DNA of 64,000 bases. Source: Coptis chinensis. Taxonomy: Eukaryota > Streptophyta > Magnoliopsida > Ranunculales > Ranunculaceae. The stretch covers positions 18,854,501-18,918,500 of the forward strand of contig CM027385.1 of the NCBI GenBank assembly GCA_015680905.1. The letters run 5' to 3'. Within the stretch, counting starts at the first letter, position 1; each line of letters begins with the position of its first letter. Below are positions 33,036 through 45,137 of the stretch, in pieces. Both the position numbers and the translations under genes were made by a program. Below the pieces are notes generated by a model that searched no databases, was not told where the DNA came from, and was given only the letters and a program-made list of their open reading frames with translations.

Positions 33036-33689
33036 TCTTTAGATATATATTATAGTTGTACCCTCTTAGCTCTATTTTTTGAGCATTCACAGAGTTTCCA
33101 ATATTTGTAAAACTCTTTGACTAATTATGAAAAAGTAGGAGACTAATATGGAAAAATCAGACAATTGGAGCACTCACTAGACTCCACTTTTTTCTAAACT
33201 CTATTACTAATTACTAAAAAAAATATGATATAAAAAAGGAAACAATCCCATCTAGAGTTTCATAGATTCTCCAACTTTTCGTAAACACTATAGCTAATTA
33301 TGAAAAAATAGGAGACAAAAAACTAAATTGCTAAAAACAATAGTTTCCACCGAAAACGATTTTTCTAAAACCTTTACGCCACGAAGAATAGTTTCTACAC
33401 TAATCTTAGGTGAAGTTTAACATAACAAAGTTTCTTTTTAGAAAAAGACAATGAAATAACGAAGGAAAAAATAAATTGAGTTGCCTAAACATTTACTTTC
33501 TATATTTGTTAACCACACATGTGACTAGGACAAAAAAGGAAAAATAAAAGTCAAATAATCATAAAATAACTAACGGTGTACAATCAAAACTAAGCGGATA
33601 ACAAATAAAATTGAATTGTATGCACTATATGTCTATATGGGCCTAAACAAATAAAGTTGGATAGATTTAATGCATCATCCACTTTGGAT

Positions 33690-34025
33690 GCAAATTCATT
33701 GAACTAACCTCAAACAATAATTAACGGGAAATCGGAAACTAAATGCAAATGCAACCTTATCGAATAATAAACGAGAAATCAAAAATTGGATGCAAATGCA
33801 TTAAAATAATCTCAAAGAATAATTAACGAAAAATCGGAAATTGGATACAAATGCATTGAACTAACCTCAAAGAACAATTAATAGGAAATTAAATACAAAT
33901 GCATTGAACTAACCTCAAAAAATAAATAACGGGAAATCAGAAACTAGATACAACTGCATTGAACTAACATCAAAAAATAAATAATGGAATTGAAAATCAG
34001 AAACTGGATGCAAATGCAATAAACT
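33690..34025. repeat. 55-bp minisatellite array 1
   Basis: Degenerate head-to-tail copies of a unit with AATAATTAACGGGAAATCGG, AAACTGGATGCAAATGCATT and GAACTAACCTCAAA. It is interrupted on the right by a LINE fragment. Confidence 0.8.
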
Positions 34026-34612
34026 AACCTTTTTTTTTGCTCAGTAAGTGTAAATTGAATTAAGGAAAGAAACGAAATAAAAGCACTGTATAGGAGTGGT
34101 AGAACCTACATGTTATACGATGTAGGCTCAAGATATTCTAAAATAGCAACCATATGGAACCTCCCATTCATATAGCCATGGGGGTCTGCCATTTGATACA
34201 AAAGCCTCATTCTCAGCTAAGAAAGATCCAAATTTTGTCACCGGTCCGCAGCTAGGTTAGCCTCTCTCCGGTTGCGACACTTTCAAGCTTTGCACCTTCG
34301 TCCGTGCAAATTTTCCATCTGCATCGGAGTTGCCAAGGGATGCCCCCGAGTTAAAAGTTGTGACAACTACTGCCAAATCTAATTCCACCTAAAGATTGCT
34401 CCATCCTTTTGAAAGGGCAAGCTCCACACTCTCCAATATAGCCATGCACTCGGCTGTATAGTTGTCTGCAATTCCGATACCCTTGCTCAAGAGTAAGACA
34501 AAATCACCATGAACATTTCTAAAGGATCCACCCAACCCAGTTGGACCTGGGTTTCCTCTAGAAGCCCCATCTGTGTTGACCTTAATTTGATCACCAATTG
34601 GATGAAGCATTA
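34026..34612 (-). mobile_element. 5'-truncated LINE fragment with RNase H
   Basis: The minus frame 34610-34389 encodes VNTDGASRGNPGPTGLGGSF, the plant LINE RNase H signature, then NYTAECMAILESVELALSKG. A 3'UTR and a poly(A) tail follow (T run at 34030-34038 on the plus strand). Flanks GCAATAAACTAA and GCATTAAACTAA could be a 12-bp target duplication, but they also match the minisatellite unit. It inserted into the minisatellite. Confidence 0.7.
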
Positions 34613-34985
34613 AACTAATGTCAAAATATAGTTGTGTTATATATTATGGGAATGTCCCAATAAGTATAGTTTTGCATTTAAAATAGTGTTTATCTTATCT
34701 CTTTTCGTATGATTGGGAACGCTTTGCTATTCAAGTAGTGTCAATATGAACTTCTCCTTATTAGGCAATCTCACAAAACTTTAATCAAACTTATATTATT
34801 AAACAACAAAATGAAGTTGAAGGGTTTTATCAAGGGTGAGTTTTTTTTTTTAATGGATAATGAGGTTTTACGTTATAAGAAATTTAGATGAGTGATCAAT
34901 ATAATATTCATATATAATAGTTATGTATATATAGTTGCAAATATTTTTCAGAATAATTAATATAACATCACACGTTCGTAGATAA
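34613..34985 (+). repeat. Internal copy of the Helitron 3' region
   Basis: Matches 36565-36905 at many points, for example AAGTATAGTTTTGCATTT and AATAGTGTTTATC, and ends near CACGTTCGTAG. The hairpin arm and CTAG are lost. It marks a second, decayed Helitron end inside the element. Confidence 0.6.
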
Positions 34986-35019
34986 TCTTTGAAAATCCCA
35001 CATAGTGGGTCATGTATAA

Positions 35020-36564
35020 TTTAAAGAATAATTAACGGGAAATCGGGAACTAGATAATTTTTTGTGATCCCACATAGTAAATCAAACATAATTTATTTTT
35101 ATGCCCTGTTTGAAGTTGATATTACACACCACATTGGATAATTAAAAGGAAATCGGAAACTGACTTCAAATACATTGAACTAAGCTCAAAGAGTAATTAA
35201 CAGGAAATCGAAAACTTTATGTAAATACAATAAACCAGACTCAAAAAGCAATTAACTAAAAATAAAAAACTGGATGTTTAACTGCATTAAACTAAAGTTA
35301 AAGAATAACTAACGAGAAATTAGAAATTGCATGCAAATCTTTGAAAAATATTTAACGGGAAATTGGAAACGGTATGCAAATACATCAAACAAACTTCAAA
35401 TAATAATTAATGGGAAATCGAAAATTGGATGCAAATACATTGAACTAATCTCAAAAAATAATTAACATAAAATCAAAAACATAATGCAACTGCGTTGAAC
35501 TAACCTCATAGAATAATTGGCGGAAAATCATAAACTAGATGTAATTGCATCGAACTAACCTCAAAGCATAAATAATAAAAAACTAAATGCACATATATAC
35601 ATTTTTTGATGGTTGATGCATATATATTGAACTAACCTCAGAGTTATTAATGGGAAATCAGAAACTGTATGCAAATACAATGAACTAATCTCAAAGACTA
35701 ATTAACTAAAACATCAAAAATGGATGCAACTGTCTTCAACTAATCTCAATGAATAATTAACAGAAATCATAAATTTGATGCAACTACATTGAACTAACCT
35801 AAAAAATAATTAACGGAAATCAAAAACTTGATATTGAACTAACCTCAAAGAACAATTAACTAGAAATCGAAAATTAGATGCAACTACATTGAGCTAACCT
35901 CAAAGAATAATTAACGGAAAATCGAAACTAGATGCAATTGCATAAAACTAAAATCGAGATTAACTAATGGTAAATCAGAAATTAGATGCAATATCTTGAG
36001 GAATATTTAACGGAAATCAGAAACTTGATACAAATGCAATGGAATAACCTCAAATAATAGTTAACTAGAAATCAGAAATCGAATGTAACTGGTCGAACTA
36101 ACTTCAAAGCATAAATAACTAGAAATTTGAAACTAGATGCAAATGCATTGAACATCAAACTAACCTCTAAAAATAATTAACTGGAAATCAGAAACTGGAT
36201 GCAGATGTATTGAACTAATCTTAAAGAGTAATTAATGAGAAATTAGAACCTGGATGGAAATGCAATTAACTAATCTCAAAAACTAATTAACGAAATATTG
36301 AAAACTGGATGCAACTGCACTAAATTAACCTTAATGAATAACTAACGAGAAATCATAAACTTGATACAACTACACTGAATTAACCTCAAAGAATAATTAA
36401 CGGAAAATCGAAAACTTGATGCAACTGCATTGAACTAACCTCAAAGAATAATTAATGGGAAATCATAAACTAGATGCAATAACTATATTGAACTAGCCTC
36501 AATGAATAATTAACAGAAAATCATAAACTTGATGCAAATGCATTGAACTAACCTCGAAACATAA
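35020..36564. repeat. 55-bp minisatellite array 2
   Basis: Over twenty degenerate copies of the same unit as array 1. Copies vary in length through small indels. There is no coding potential and no spacer structure, so it is not CRISPR-like. Confidence 0.82.
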
Positions 36565-36921
36565 TTGTATTATTTATAAGGGGAATATAATGTCTCAACA
36601 AGTATAGTTTTGCATTTTAAATAGTGTTTATCATAATTCTTTTATTATGATTGAGAGTGTCTTGCTATTCAAGTAGTTTCAATATCATCTTCGCCACATT
36701 GAACATTCTCATAAAACTTCAATTATTAAACCTAACAACTAAAAGAAGTCAATAGGTTTTATCAAGGTTTGGTGTTTTCTTTTTATTGAGAGTGGTGCAA
36801 GAAATTTCAATGAGTGATTAATATAATTATCATATATATCTCATAGTTCTGTATAATTGCTAATATTTTTAAAATAATTTAATATAACGATACCCGTTCG
36901 TAGGACGGGTTCGAAAACTAG

Positions 36922-37199
36922 TTCAGATCTTAAAGCCCAAAAAAGAATCTTAATGAGTGATGACGTCACATCATCTTCCTCTCATCAGAATGATACGCAC
37001 AGAACCTTTAACGGGTTTTTAAACCCTTAATACTATCAACCACAATCATTCTTAATTGATTATTAAAACTTAAGATCACATCAAGTAAACCTTCATTTTA
37101 TGAAGATTGAACCGACACAATTCCAGCAACGTTCTTGACCGAGTGACCATGATCCAGTGTTCCAAATTAATCTTCATAAAACCCAAACCAAAGTCATAA
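36922..37199 (-). repeat. 278-bp direct repeat, left copy (old copia sequence)
   Basis: Nearly identical to 44148-44425, sharing GAGTGATGACGTCACATCAT and CTTTAACGGGTTTTTAAACCC. It is attributed to the copia 5' region because the right copy lies next to the copia PBS and LTR. Confidence 0.75.
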
Positions 37200-38082
37200 T
37201 CCCATCCGTTGTTGTTTCTCTCCTATGATCGTGATCTCCACAATGGTTAAACATGATGGCTCCCATTATATCCTGATCAGATTCTGGTTATGCCTCTATT
37301 TTAACAGTTCAACATTTTAGGGTTACCAATATTGTTCCAAATAAACTTTGGGGGCATCAAAGGTAGAATATGCATATTAGTCCATGTTATGTCGTATAAT
37401 AACGAAATTATTTAAATGCATGCATAAATAAGAGCAGAAGTTAAGTGAGCTACAAAGTTCCAAAATTACAAAATCACTAACTATTAGTCTCTTATCTTAT
37501 TTGATGTACTAATATTCTAAAAAGTGTTGTGCGTACAAATTCCTTTGGTTTAAACACTGGTTTTGTGATGACACTTAACTCTATGGTTAGTATAATTGGT
37601 GGTCAAATCAGTTCATGAGACACACCTACATTACTAAGATAGATTACTTTTGCCTATAGTTAGTCTCTTTTGATGATCTACCGGACTCATGAACTAATTT
37701 GAACACATTATTTCTTTTACACTTCACTAACTCCTAGTTATTCCAAATAAGCTATAGATCAGAGGCATTTGGACTCAAGGGTTTGAAGTTGGTAAAGTTT
37801 TTTGGTTTCGGTCCATGTATATATAGACATGAACTGAAGAGCAAGATAAAGTGAACTTAAGTACTCAATTCGGTATATCCGATTGAAATGTGAAGTCACG
37901 AGTGCATCCTAGAATAAGCTATTTAACAGTTTAGTCTGAGCATATACACTAAGTTGTAGGCAACTTCAGAGAACTTCTCGCTCAAAGAGTTTGAGCTCAG
38001 TCCACGAGTGGATTGGAGTTCACCTCATATGAGCACTAGAGGTTTTAGTAACACTTATTCACTCAGAATTTAGACTAGTTAT
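37200..38082. other. No recognisable gene
   Basis: AT-rich, stop-rich in all frames. It could be internal or 3' sequence of the LTR element whose LTR remnant begins at 38083. Confidence 0.4.
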
Positions 38083-38996
38083 TGTTGGAGATCAAGATAT
38101 GCTAAATATGGATCTAAGCCAATCAAAGTAAAGTTCTAAGGTGAAATATAAAATTCACATGAGATCTCCTACTAAGAGTCACACCTCAGTGGTGTCAGCT
38201 GACTTTTAACATGAGAGGGGGTATCTATAGGGGTAATATTCCGTCACTGTCCTAAAGACACGTGGTAGAGTGAGATTACACCGAAGGATCATTATTAGAA
38301 AGGGAATATATCCTAAGATAATAGCTTTAGAACTGATTTGGTCAGTTCTGGTCAATTCCTATGAGTTCAGGATAGTTCCTTTAGTTTAACTAGTCAGTTC
38401 TACGAAGTAGATCAGAAACTAGGTAGGTCAGTTCCGGAATTGGTCCAGAACTGGATGACGACCTTGTACAATTGTACTTTAGTATTAGAAGGACTCTTGG
38501 ACGTGTTTAGAAGAGGTGTTCCATTTAGGGCAGACTTCTAGGTCTAAAGGCTTATTATGGAAACCTAGTCCAACTATGTCTCCTTCTATGTGATACCTTA
38601 GATTCTGATATTGATCCTATCTTGACAAGAAAAGAGGAAACCCTAGCAAGAGGATGGTTTTCTTAGTAGCCAAGGAAACCTTATTCTAGGGCCTTCCATA
38701 AGTCACTATATATAGGAAGCAGCAGTATGGGAATAGGGGACGGATCCCTAATAGCCAAGATATAGAGGCGGCTCTCTAGAGGCAAACTTCTGGTCATCTC
38801 CTCTCAGTATGCTATTCAGCCCCATAAAGATCTATGACAAACTTGATTCCTGAAAGAGGATACGTAGGCAACCACTTTTGAACGATTCAGTCCATATTAT
38901 CAAATACTCCTATTGGTTTAGGTAGATACGCTTTGAACTATAACACGGTGTGAAGACATCAGCAGAGGATTGTAGGAACTCAGAAAATCCCCTACA
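38083..38996 (+). repeat. Candidate LTR remnant, copia-like
   Basis: Starts TGTTGGAGATCAAGATATGC and ends CCCCTACA. A TATA-like CTATATATAGG lies near 38706-38716. Right after the end, ATCTATATGGTA looks like the start of a decayed tRNA-Met primer site. No partner LTR or target duplication is found. Confidence 0.42.
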
Positions 38997-39029
38997 ATCT
39001 ATATGGTAGGGAAGTGCTTCATAGTTACC

Positions 39030-39870
39030 CAATGGACTCAAGATATTGAGAAGAGGAAAAATACAAATGAAAGCTATTCCGATATGGGTGAATCTATATA
39101 ATGTGCCAAAAGATTTATGGACTGGTGAAGACTTGGGGTTTTAGCAAGCGTATAGGTGAACCTTAGAGGATGGATGAAGCCACTACCACAAGGAAAAGAT
39201 TGGCTTATGCTATAGATTAATTTAAACTACCTAACACCTTTGATATAGACATGGGTGGTGAGGATATTAGAAAGATTTATGTGGAATATGGTTGGATACC
39301 AAAGTTGTGTGATCATTGCAAGAAATTTGGATATAAGATTGGCGGGTTTTGCTGAAAAAGACAAAACAAGAGGAACCGAGAGAAAAAAGGAGGTGATGGC
39401 GGATAATTCAATCACCATACCCGAGAGCAATAGTTTTAGAAATGAAGCAGGGAAGAAATTACAAGCTTTGTTGAGGCCACATAGAAGGCATGCCCCCGTG
39501 ATATACCACTAGATAGAGAGGAATTTGTATGACCAATTATATAGACAATAACATCAATGAGGAAATGGTAGCAGGGAACCCGAGAGTGTAGTAGATACAT
39601 AAAATAGAGTGACATCTTTGTCAATTTTTGGATATATAGGTAGTGGTTAGTACAGAGTTAGTGATAGTAATAATAGAAGCCAAAAATGACATTGTGGTGA
39701 TCGAGCAAAGTAGAGTTCCTGAACAGTGAAAATAGGGATGGGAATTGTGAGATGAATCGGGGTGATCGACAAGGCCGAAAAGGGTAAATGAGCAAAATAT
39801 AGTGGTATCGGCTTTATACAAGTGGTTCAAGAACCGAGAATGAGCGATATAGAATTTAGTAGGGTGGGCA
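39030..39870 (+). pseudogene. LINE ORF1 remnant (DUF4283/zinc-knuckle type)
   Basis: Decayed plus-strand frames encode IPIWVNLYNVPKDLWTGEDL, then MDEATTTRKRLAYA and a CCHC-like knuckle, KLCDHCKKFGYKIGGFC, near 39302-39355, where the histidine is a tyrosine. This is the N-terminal RNA-binding protein of plant L1 elements. There are many stops. It is truncated on the left at about 39030 by the LTR remnant. Confidence 0.65.
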
Positions 39871-39887
39871 ATTGTGTATTTTAAAAG

Positions 39888-42710
39888 GTGAGTAACTCAG
39901 TGGTGGAATTGGGAGAGAATGCTAATGCTATAGTGCCTTACGTGGAGATCACACAAGGCCTTGAACATGCTATAAGGTTCACTCCTTTGATGCACTACGA
40001 TGTGGAGCAAAATGAGTACAACAACAACAATGAAAGCACAAGACTTGGGGATTTGTCAGAAGAGGAAACCATTTATTTCAAAGACAAAAACCTTCTACCT
40101 TTGTCTGAAGAGCCTCTATCTCCAGCAACTAAAGGTGGAGTAGTAACTCGAAGTCAAGGCAAACAGACTCAAGCATCCAGTGGAAAAAGAAAACAAGGTA
40201 GTAGGAACAAAGGGAGACCCAAGGGATCAAAGAATAAAAAAATATCATCATTAATGATAGGTCCTAAATGTATATGGAATGTGAGAGGAGCAAATGACTT
40301 TTGGAAAGCTAAGGAAATTAATAAGGTGATAATAGACAAGAAATTATGCTTGTTTGGGTTACTTGAAACAAAAGTGAAGAAGGAAAAGTATGATGGAATT
40401 CGTTGTGTTTGCTGCCTTACATGGGAGCATGTGAATAACTATGAGAAATCCTTGTCAGGTAGAATATGGATATGTTGGGACCCTTTTGTTGTGAAGATAC
40501 AAAAACTTGCTATGACTAAACAATTCATTCATTGTAGAGTTGAATACCTTCCTGAGGCAGAAGAATTTTTCTTACGATGGTGTATGGTGTATGCAAGTAA
40601 TTCTTTTCAAGAAAGGCTAGTATTGTGGAAAGATTTGATAAGGCTGCATGGCTCAATTCATAAATCGTGGTGTGTAGTGGGAGATTTCAACAATATCAGG
40701 ACTGCTAATGAAAGAATAGGTGGTGATCCTATGCATCCAAGAGAAGCCCATGACTTTATACTCTGTCTCTAGAATTCTGGGTTAACGGATATCAATTCTA
40801 GCGGATTTTTCTATACATGGTGGAAAAAATCTATTGGAACTGCAAGCATTATGTCAAGAATAGATAGATGTTTAGTGAATAGTTTGTGGTTAACAACATA
40901 TCCAAACTCAGGTGCTGAACTCCTACCTCAGGGAGTTTCAAATCATTCCCCCATGCTACTCACATGGAATGATTTTTGTTAGTCTCCAATTCCATTTAGA
41001 TTTTGCAACTTTTGGGTTTATCAATCGGAATTCAAAATCATTTTAGAGGAAGTTTGGAATACAAGGATATATGCTAATCCTATGTATGTTCTTAAAACTC
41101 AAGATGCTTAAGGAAAGGATCGACATTTGGGCTAGAAAAAAAAAATTCCAACTTACATGATAGAGTTATATCGCGACAAAGGCAAAGAACTACAAGATGC
41201 ACATATTCTCCTCCAAAATAATTCTTCCGATGTGGGTTTGGGATAATGTGAAAAGGATGCTATGAAAAAATATATTGATCTAGCCAGAAAATGAAGCCAT
41301 AGATTTGGCCCGTAAGTCCGAGGCATAGTGGATGACGAAGGGGATAGATGTTCAAACTTTTTCTTCAACTCCTTGAAGGAAAAGGTAGCTAGGAAGGGTA
41401 TATGGGCTATAGCTAATGATACTGGAAGTACAGTTCATGGACAAGCACAAGTAACATAGAGTATTGTGAAATACTTCACTCAGATGTTGGGTGTTACAAC
41501 TCCACCAGTTAGTGATAGGGATTTTTTCATGGAGTTGGATGTCATAAATACTATTGATCTAGGTATGAGTGATGTATTAGAAGCTGATGTGACTGACATA
41601 GAAATCAGGGAAGCTTTTTTTGAGATGGAAAATAACAAGGCGCCAAGACTTGATGGATATAACCTTTTCTTATTTAAATATTGCTGGGATACAGTAGGGG
41701 TGGATGTTACAAACGCCATCAAGAATGTGTTTAGAACTAACAAGATGCCTCGGGGTACTAATGCAACATTCCTCTGTTTAATCCTAAAAGTGGTTTCCCC
41801 TTCCAAAGTAGAAGAATTCAGACCTATTGCTTTGTGCAACACTATTTACAAGTGTATTTCCAAAGTTATTACCAATCGACTGAAGATGGTGATGCCAGAG
41901 CTAGTACATGAAAATTAGTCGGCTTTTATTCCAGATAGATCTATATAGGAAAATATCCTTATGTCCCATGAAGTTCTAAGAGGATATGAAAGAAGACATG
42001 ACACCCCCAGATGCTCGGTGAAACTGGATATCAAAAGGCCTATGATATGGTGAGCTGGCAGTCTATCATATACATGCTGGATAGATTTTAGTTCCCACTG
42101 AAGATGAAAATGTGGATTCAGATGCGCATTAGCTCCCCTTCTTATTCTATCCTCATAAACGGCTCTCCTGAAGGTTTTTTTCCCAAAGACAGAGGTTTAA
42201 GGCAGGGGGACACCATGTCTCCCTATTTGTTTGTGCTCATCGTGGAAGTTTTGGGTTGTCTAATTAGAGAGAGTATTAAAAACAAGCTTATACAATATCA
42301 CTCTAAATGTAGGAGGAATTAACTCACACACCTGACATTTGCTGATGATGTCCTCATTTTCTGCAAAGGTGGAGTGAATTCTATATACGCTCTCAGAAAT
42401 TGTTTGGTGGAATTCAGTGCAGCTACTGGTCTACAGATAAATTTGAACAAGACCACTATTATGACTGGTGCCATGGGACAACAATATTCTTTGGATTTGG
42501 CTCAGATTCTAGGTATTGAACTTGTTACTCCTCCAGTAAGATACCTAGGACTTCCTCTTTTCTCTACTCGACTTGGTGTCAAAGAATGTCAACCACTGAT
42601 AGATAAGGTAACAAGCAGAATCAAGGACTGGAAAGCTAAGCTACTCTCTCATGCAGGTAGATTGCAACTGATCTTATCAGTGCTTATTTCTCTACACATT
42701 TATTGGGCTA
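39888..42710 (+). pseudogene. LINE ORF2: endonuclease and reverse transcriptase
   Basis: The endonuclease occupies an open frame 39888-40772 and continues past a stop to about 40980: WNVRG, GLLETKVKKEKYDG, GDFNNIR, SRIDRCLVNSLW and SNHSPML are the APE-type catalytic blocks. The reverse transcriptase runs 41466-42710 with stops at 41916-41918 and later: NNKAPRLDGYNLFLFK, EEFRPIALCNTIYKCISKVI, GLRQGDTMSPYLFVLIVEVL, FADDVLIF (42335-42360) and RYLGLPLFSTRLG. The element is cut at 42710 by an LTR, so RNase H and poly(A) are missing. At least five stops or frameshifts make it inactive. Confidence 0.85.
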
Positions 42711-43670
42711 TGATAAGCACCCAAAACTGTAATATTAAACCCCATATAAACATAACAATTTGGTTAATTATGTGTTTAATAATCATGAAATAATTATATT
42801 CTCATACTTTTACAAGTTTTCGCAGTAGACGTAAAAATATTGGTTAAACCTGCATTAAAGCACAGGAACAGTGTATATCTGAAGTCTTCCAAATTAGTCG
42901 TGTGAAGCTCAACAAAGACGGAGAAGAAAAGCGTAAACTTACGGAGCTCATATCTCTTGAACTTGGACTCCAGTTTCGGCAAGTAAGTTGTCCAGATGAT
43001 CAGTACGACTAGCTTTACCTCAAGCCAGAATTTGCAGAAATCAACGTCTGGGCCCACCAATGGACATAGCACATGGACTCACCTTTCGGGCCTATAAGAA
43101 GAGATGAGTCATCAATCATGGAGTATGTCAAGACAAAAGTTCCAAATTATTGGCACAAATGGACACCTTGCATGTGGTTAAATGCATAGTTATCCAAAAT
43201 AGTGTAATTTTGGCATGATTTGGTTTGAGAAGATAGGTTTGTAATAAATGTAATAAATGTGGGAAGTGATTTCACGAGGGAGAAAAGGAGAGAAAGCTTA
43301 AGTGTAGGCAAATTAGGGAGTTAAGTCCTTAGCCACATTTTTTATTTTACATTCATTCTCTCATTTTTGTAATTCTCTCACTTTTTCATATTTTTTTCTT
43401 TTCATGTGCTCAAGCTTGTATAACATTTTAATGGTCGAACCTTTCACTAGTTATTGAAATAAAATTACATTCCTTTAGGTAAAGATTGAGTATTCTTCTT
43501 CTTCTACTTTTTTCCCCTCTCTCATTAGCATATATAACTTGTAGTCTTTCATTAATCTAAGGATCATGAACTAAAACCTCCAAAGTGGAGGGTTAATGAT
43601 GCTCATGTGAGGATTCTTATATGTTTTTTTAGAAGTAGGATTCACTGCTTAGAACTTAGGACCCATGTAG
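42711..43670 (+). repeat. Divergent gypsy-type LTR start, solo or truncated
   Basis: Begins TGATAAGCACCCAAAACTGT, which matches the start TGATAAGAGCCCAAAACTGT of the B/C/D LTRs, then diverges. Weak matches to the LTR persist (ACCTCCAAAGTGGAGGG near 43577). The 3' boundary is not clear, and no duplication of the preceding GGCTA was found. The insertion truncates the LINE. Confidence 0.5.
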
Positions 43671-44147
43671 CACCCTACCCCAAAATGGTAGTGTCCGACC
43701 AAACTTGAGGCCTGGAAGTTGAGAATGACTCGCGTGCGCCACCCAATTCACGCCTGGGATAGTCGCGCTCGCGAGTCACATTTAACCTCATATTCCTCTA
43801 ATTGACAGGAGTCTATTTCATGAGTTCAAGAGTTGAGATGGTATTTCAAAGATGAAATATCAGTTCAACTCCTCATGCTAGTAAGATGGACTTAGAGATG
43901 AGTTCATCTCGCTAGGGATCGATTCTCAATCCGTTTGGGGTTTGATAATGAAGCCAAAATGGATTAGAGATGGTAGTAATCTGATTCTAAGAGAATATAG
44001 TGAGACCTTGCATGAGTAGCATAATCCTCTACCCCTTCTCTCTCTCTAAGTACCTCGTTAAATATCAAAGTTAATCTGTTTTCGTGTCTTACATAATAAG
44101 TGTCCATAGGAAGTAAAACAAATCAATATTTAGCATAAAAAGCAGAA
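43671..44147. other. No recognisable gene
   Basis: Contains a GC-rich patch near 43725-43795 (ACTCGCGTGCGCC, AGTCGCGCTCGCGAGTC), like the tracts in the gypsy leaders. It may be leader sequence after the LTR at 42711. Confidence 0.4.
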
Positions 44148-45137
44148 TTCAAATCTTAAAGCCCAAAAAAGAATCTTAAGGAGTGATGACGTCACATCAT
44201 CTTCCTCTCATCAGAATGATACGCACAGAACCTTTAACGGGTTTTTAAACCCTTAATACTATCAACCACAATCATTCTTAATTGATTATTAAAACTTAAG
44301 ATCACATCAAGTAAACCTTCATTTTATGAAGATTGAACTGACACAATTCCAGCAACGTTCTTCACCGATTGACCATGATCTAGTGGTACAAATTAATCTT
44401 CATAAAACCCAAACCAAAGTCATAAACAATTTGCACTTTTCCGACGAGTTTTCACCATTATTCGCCTTATTGATCGAATTAATAGGTTAGAACGACCACT
44501 CTTTGAATTTGGGTTTCAAAAACTCAAACTTTGGATGAAAAAACAGATCTGGAATGCTGTAATTGAATGCTTTAATTGGATCTAACACAATTACACGACC
44601 AACCAGCAAATAATCAACTGACCACCCTTTTACGTATATGGTTAGGTCAAACTTTCTTACGCTGGTTGACTTCAAGTCATACATTAGTAATAGGAATGCA
44701 TTCAAAAACAAAATTATAATCCAACACACATCATAAATTCAATAAAAGTTTTCTTCATAGTAGAAACATATGATTCACAAAGCGACTGATACCAACTGCA
44801 AACCAATTCTTAAATTTAAACTAAGGATCTTGAATAGCATGAACTCACCAACATCATAATAATCATAAATCAATAATTAAACGTAAATAGACATACCTTA
44901 ATCCATAGCTTTAGATGAATGAAACGTGTAGAACGGGGAAGAAGAACTTGTTTCTCACCCAAAGCCTTTTCTCTAATCCTAATGTGTTTTATTTACCTAA
45001 CATACACAACTATGAGGCATGTGTATATATAAAGAAAAGGGAGGAGATGACAGTTTCCTTAATTAGACAATTATTCTAATTTCCCATAAAAATTAGACTA
45101 TAATTGGAAACAATTTTTAATTGCCAAAATATTCAAT
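44148..45137 (-). mobile_element. Old copia element, 5' end (leader, PBS, 5' LTR remnant)
   Basis: In element order on the minus strand: LTR remnant 45137-44797, PBS TGGTATCAG at 44794-44786 (tRNA-Met type), leader, then the 278-bp repeat (44425-44148). The LTR shares AAACGTAAATAGACAT and AATTGCCAAAATATTCA blocks with the left LTR at 7626-7800. The outer end is cut at 45137 where gypsy C begins. Confidence 0.75.

Larger units (their letters stand above)
33036..36921 (+). mobile_element. Helitron with minisatellite arrays
   Basis: The 3' end is well supported: hairpin ACCCGT-TCGTAGG-ACGGGT (36892-36910), then seven bases and CTAG (36918-36921), followed by T. This is the classic Helitron terminus, inserted at A|T. 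The candidate 5' end TCTTTAGATATATATTATAG at 33036 follows AAAGCAGAA. The sequence right after the Helitron (TTCAGATCTTAAAGCCC) follows the same AAAGCAGAA in the duplicate copy at 44139-44147, so excision would restore AAAGCAGAATTCA. That match is short, so the 5' end is tentative. No Rep/helicase is found; it is non-autonomous. Two 55-bp repeat arrays and a LINE fragment lie inside. Confidence 0.72.

Noticed and set aside
33690-36564. Regular repeats that could suggest a CRISPR-like array
   Set aside because: Units are contiguous and degenerate with no unique spacers, in a plant nuclear context. It is a minisatellite.
41480-41842. A 120-codon minus-strand frame
   Set aside because: It is antisense to the LINE reverse transcriptase and without motifs.
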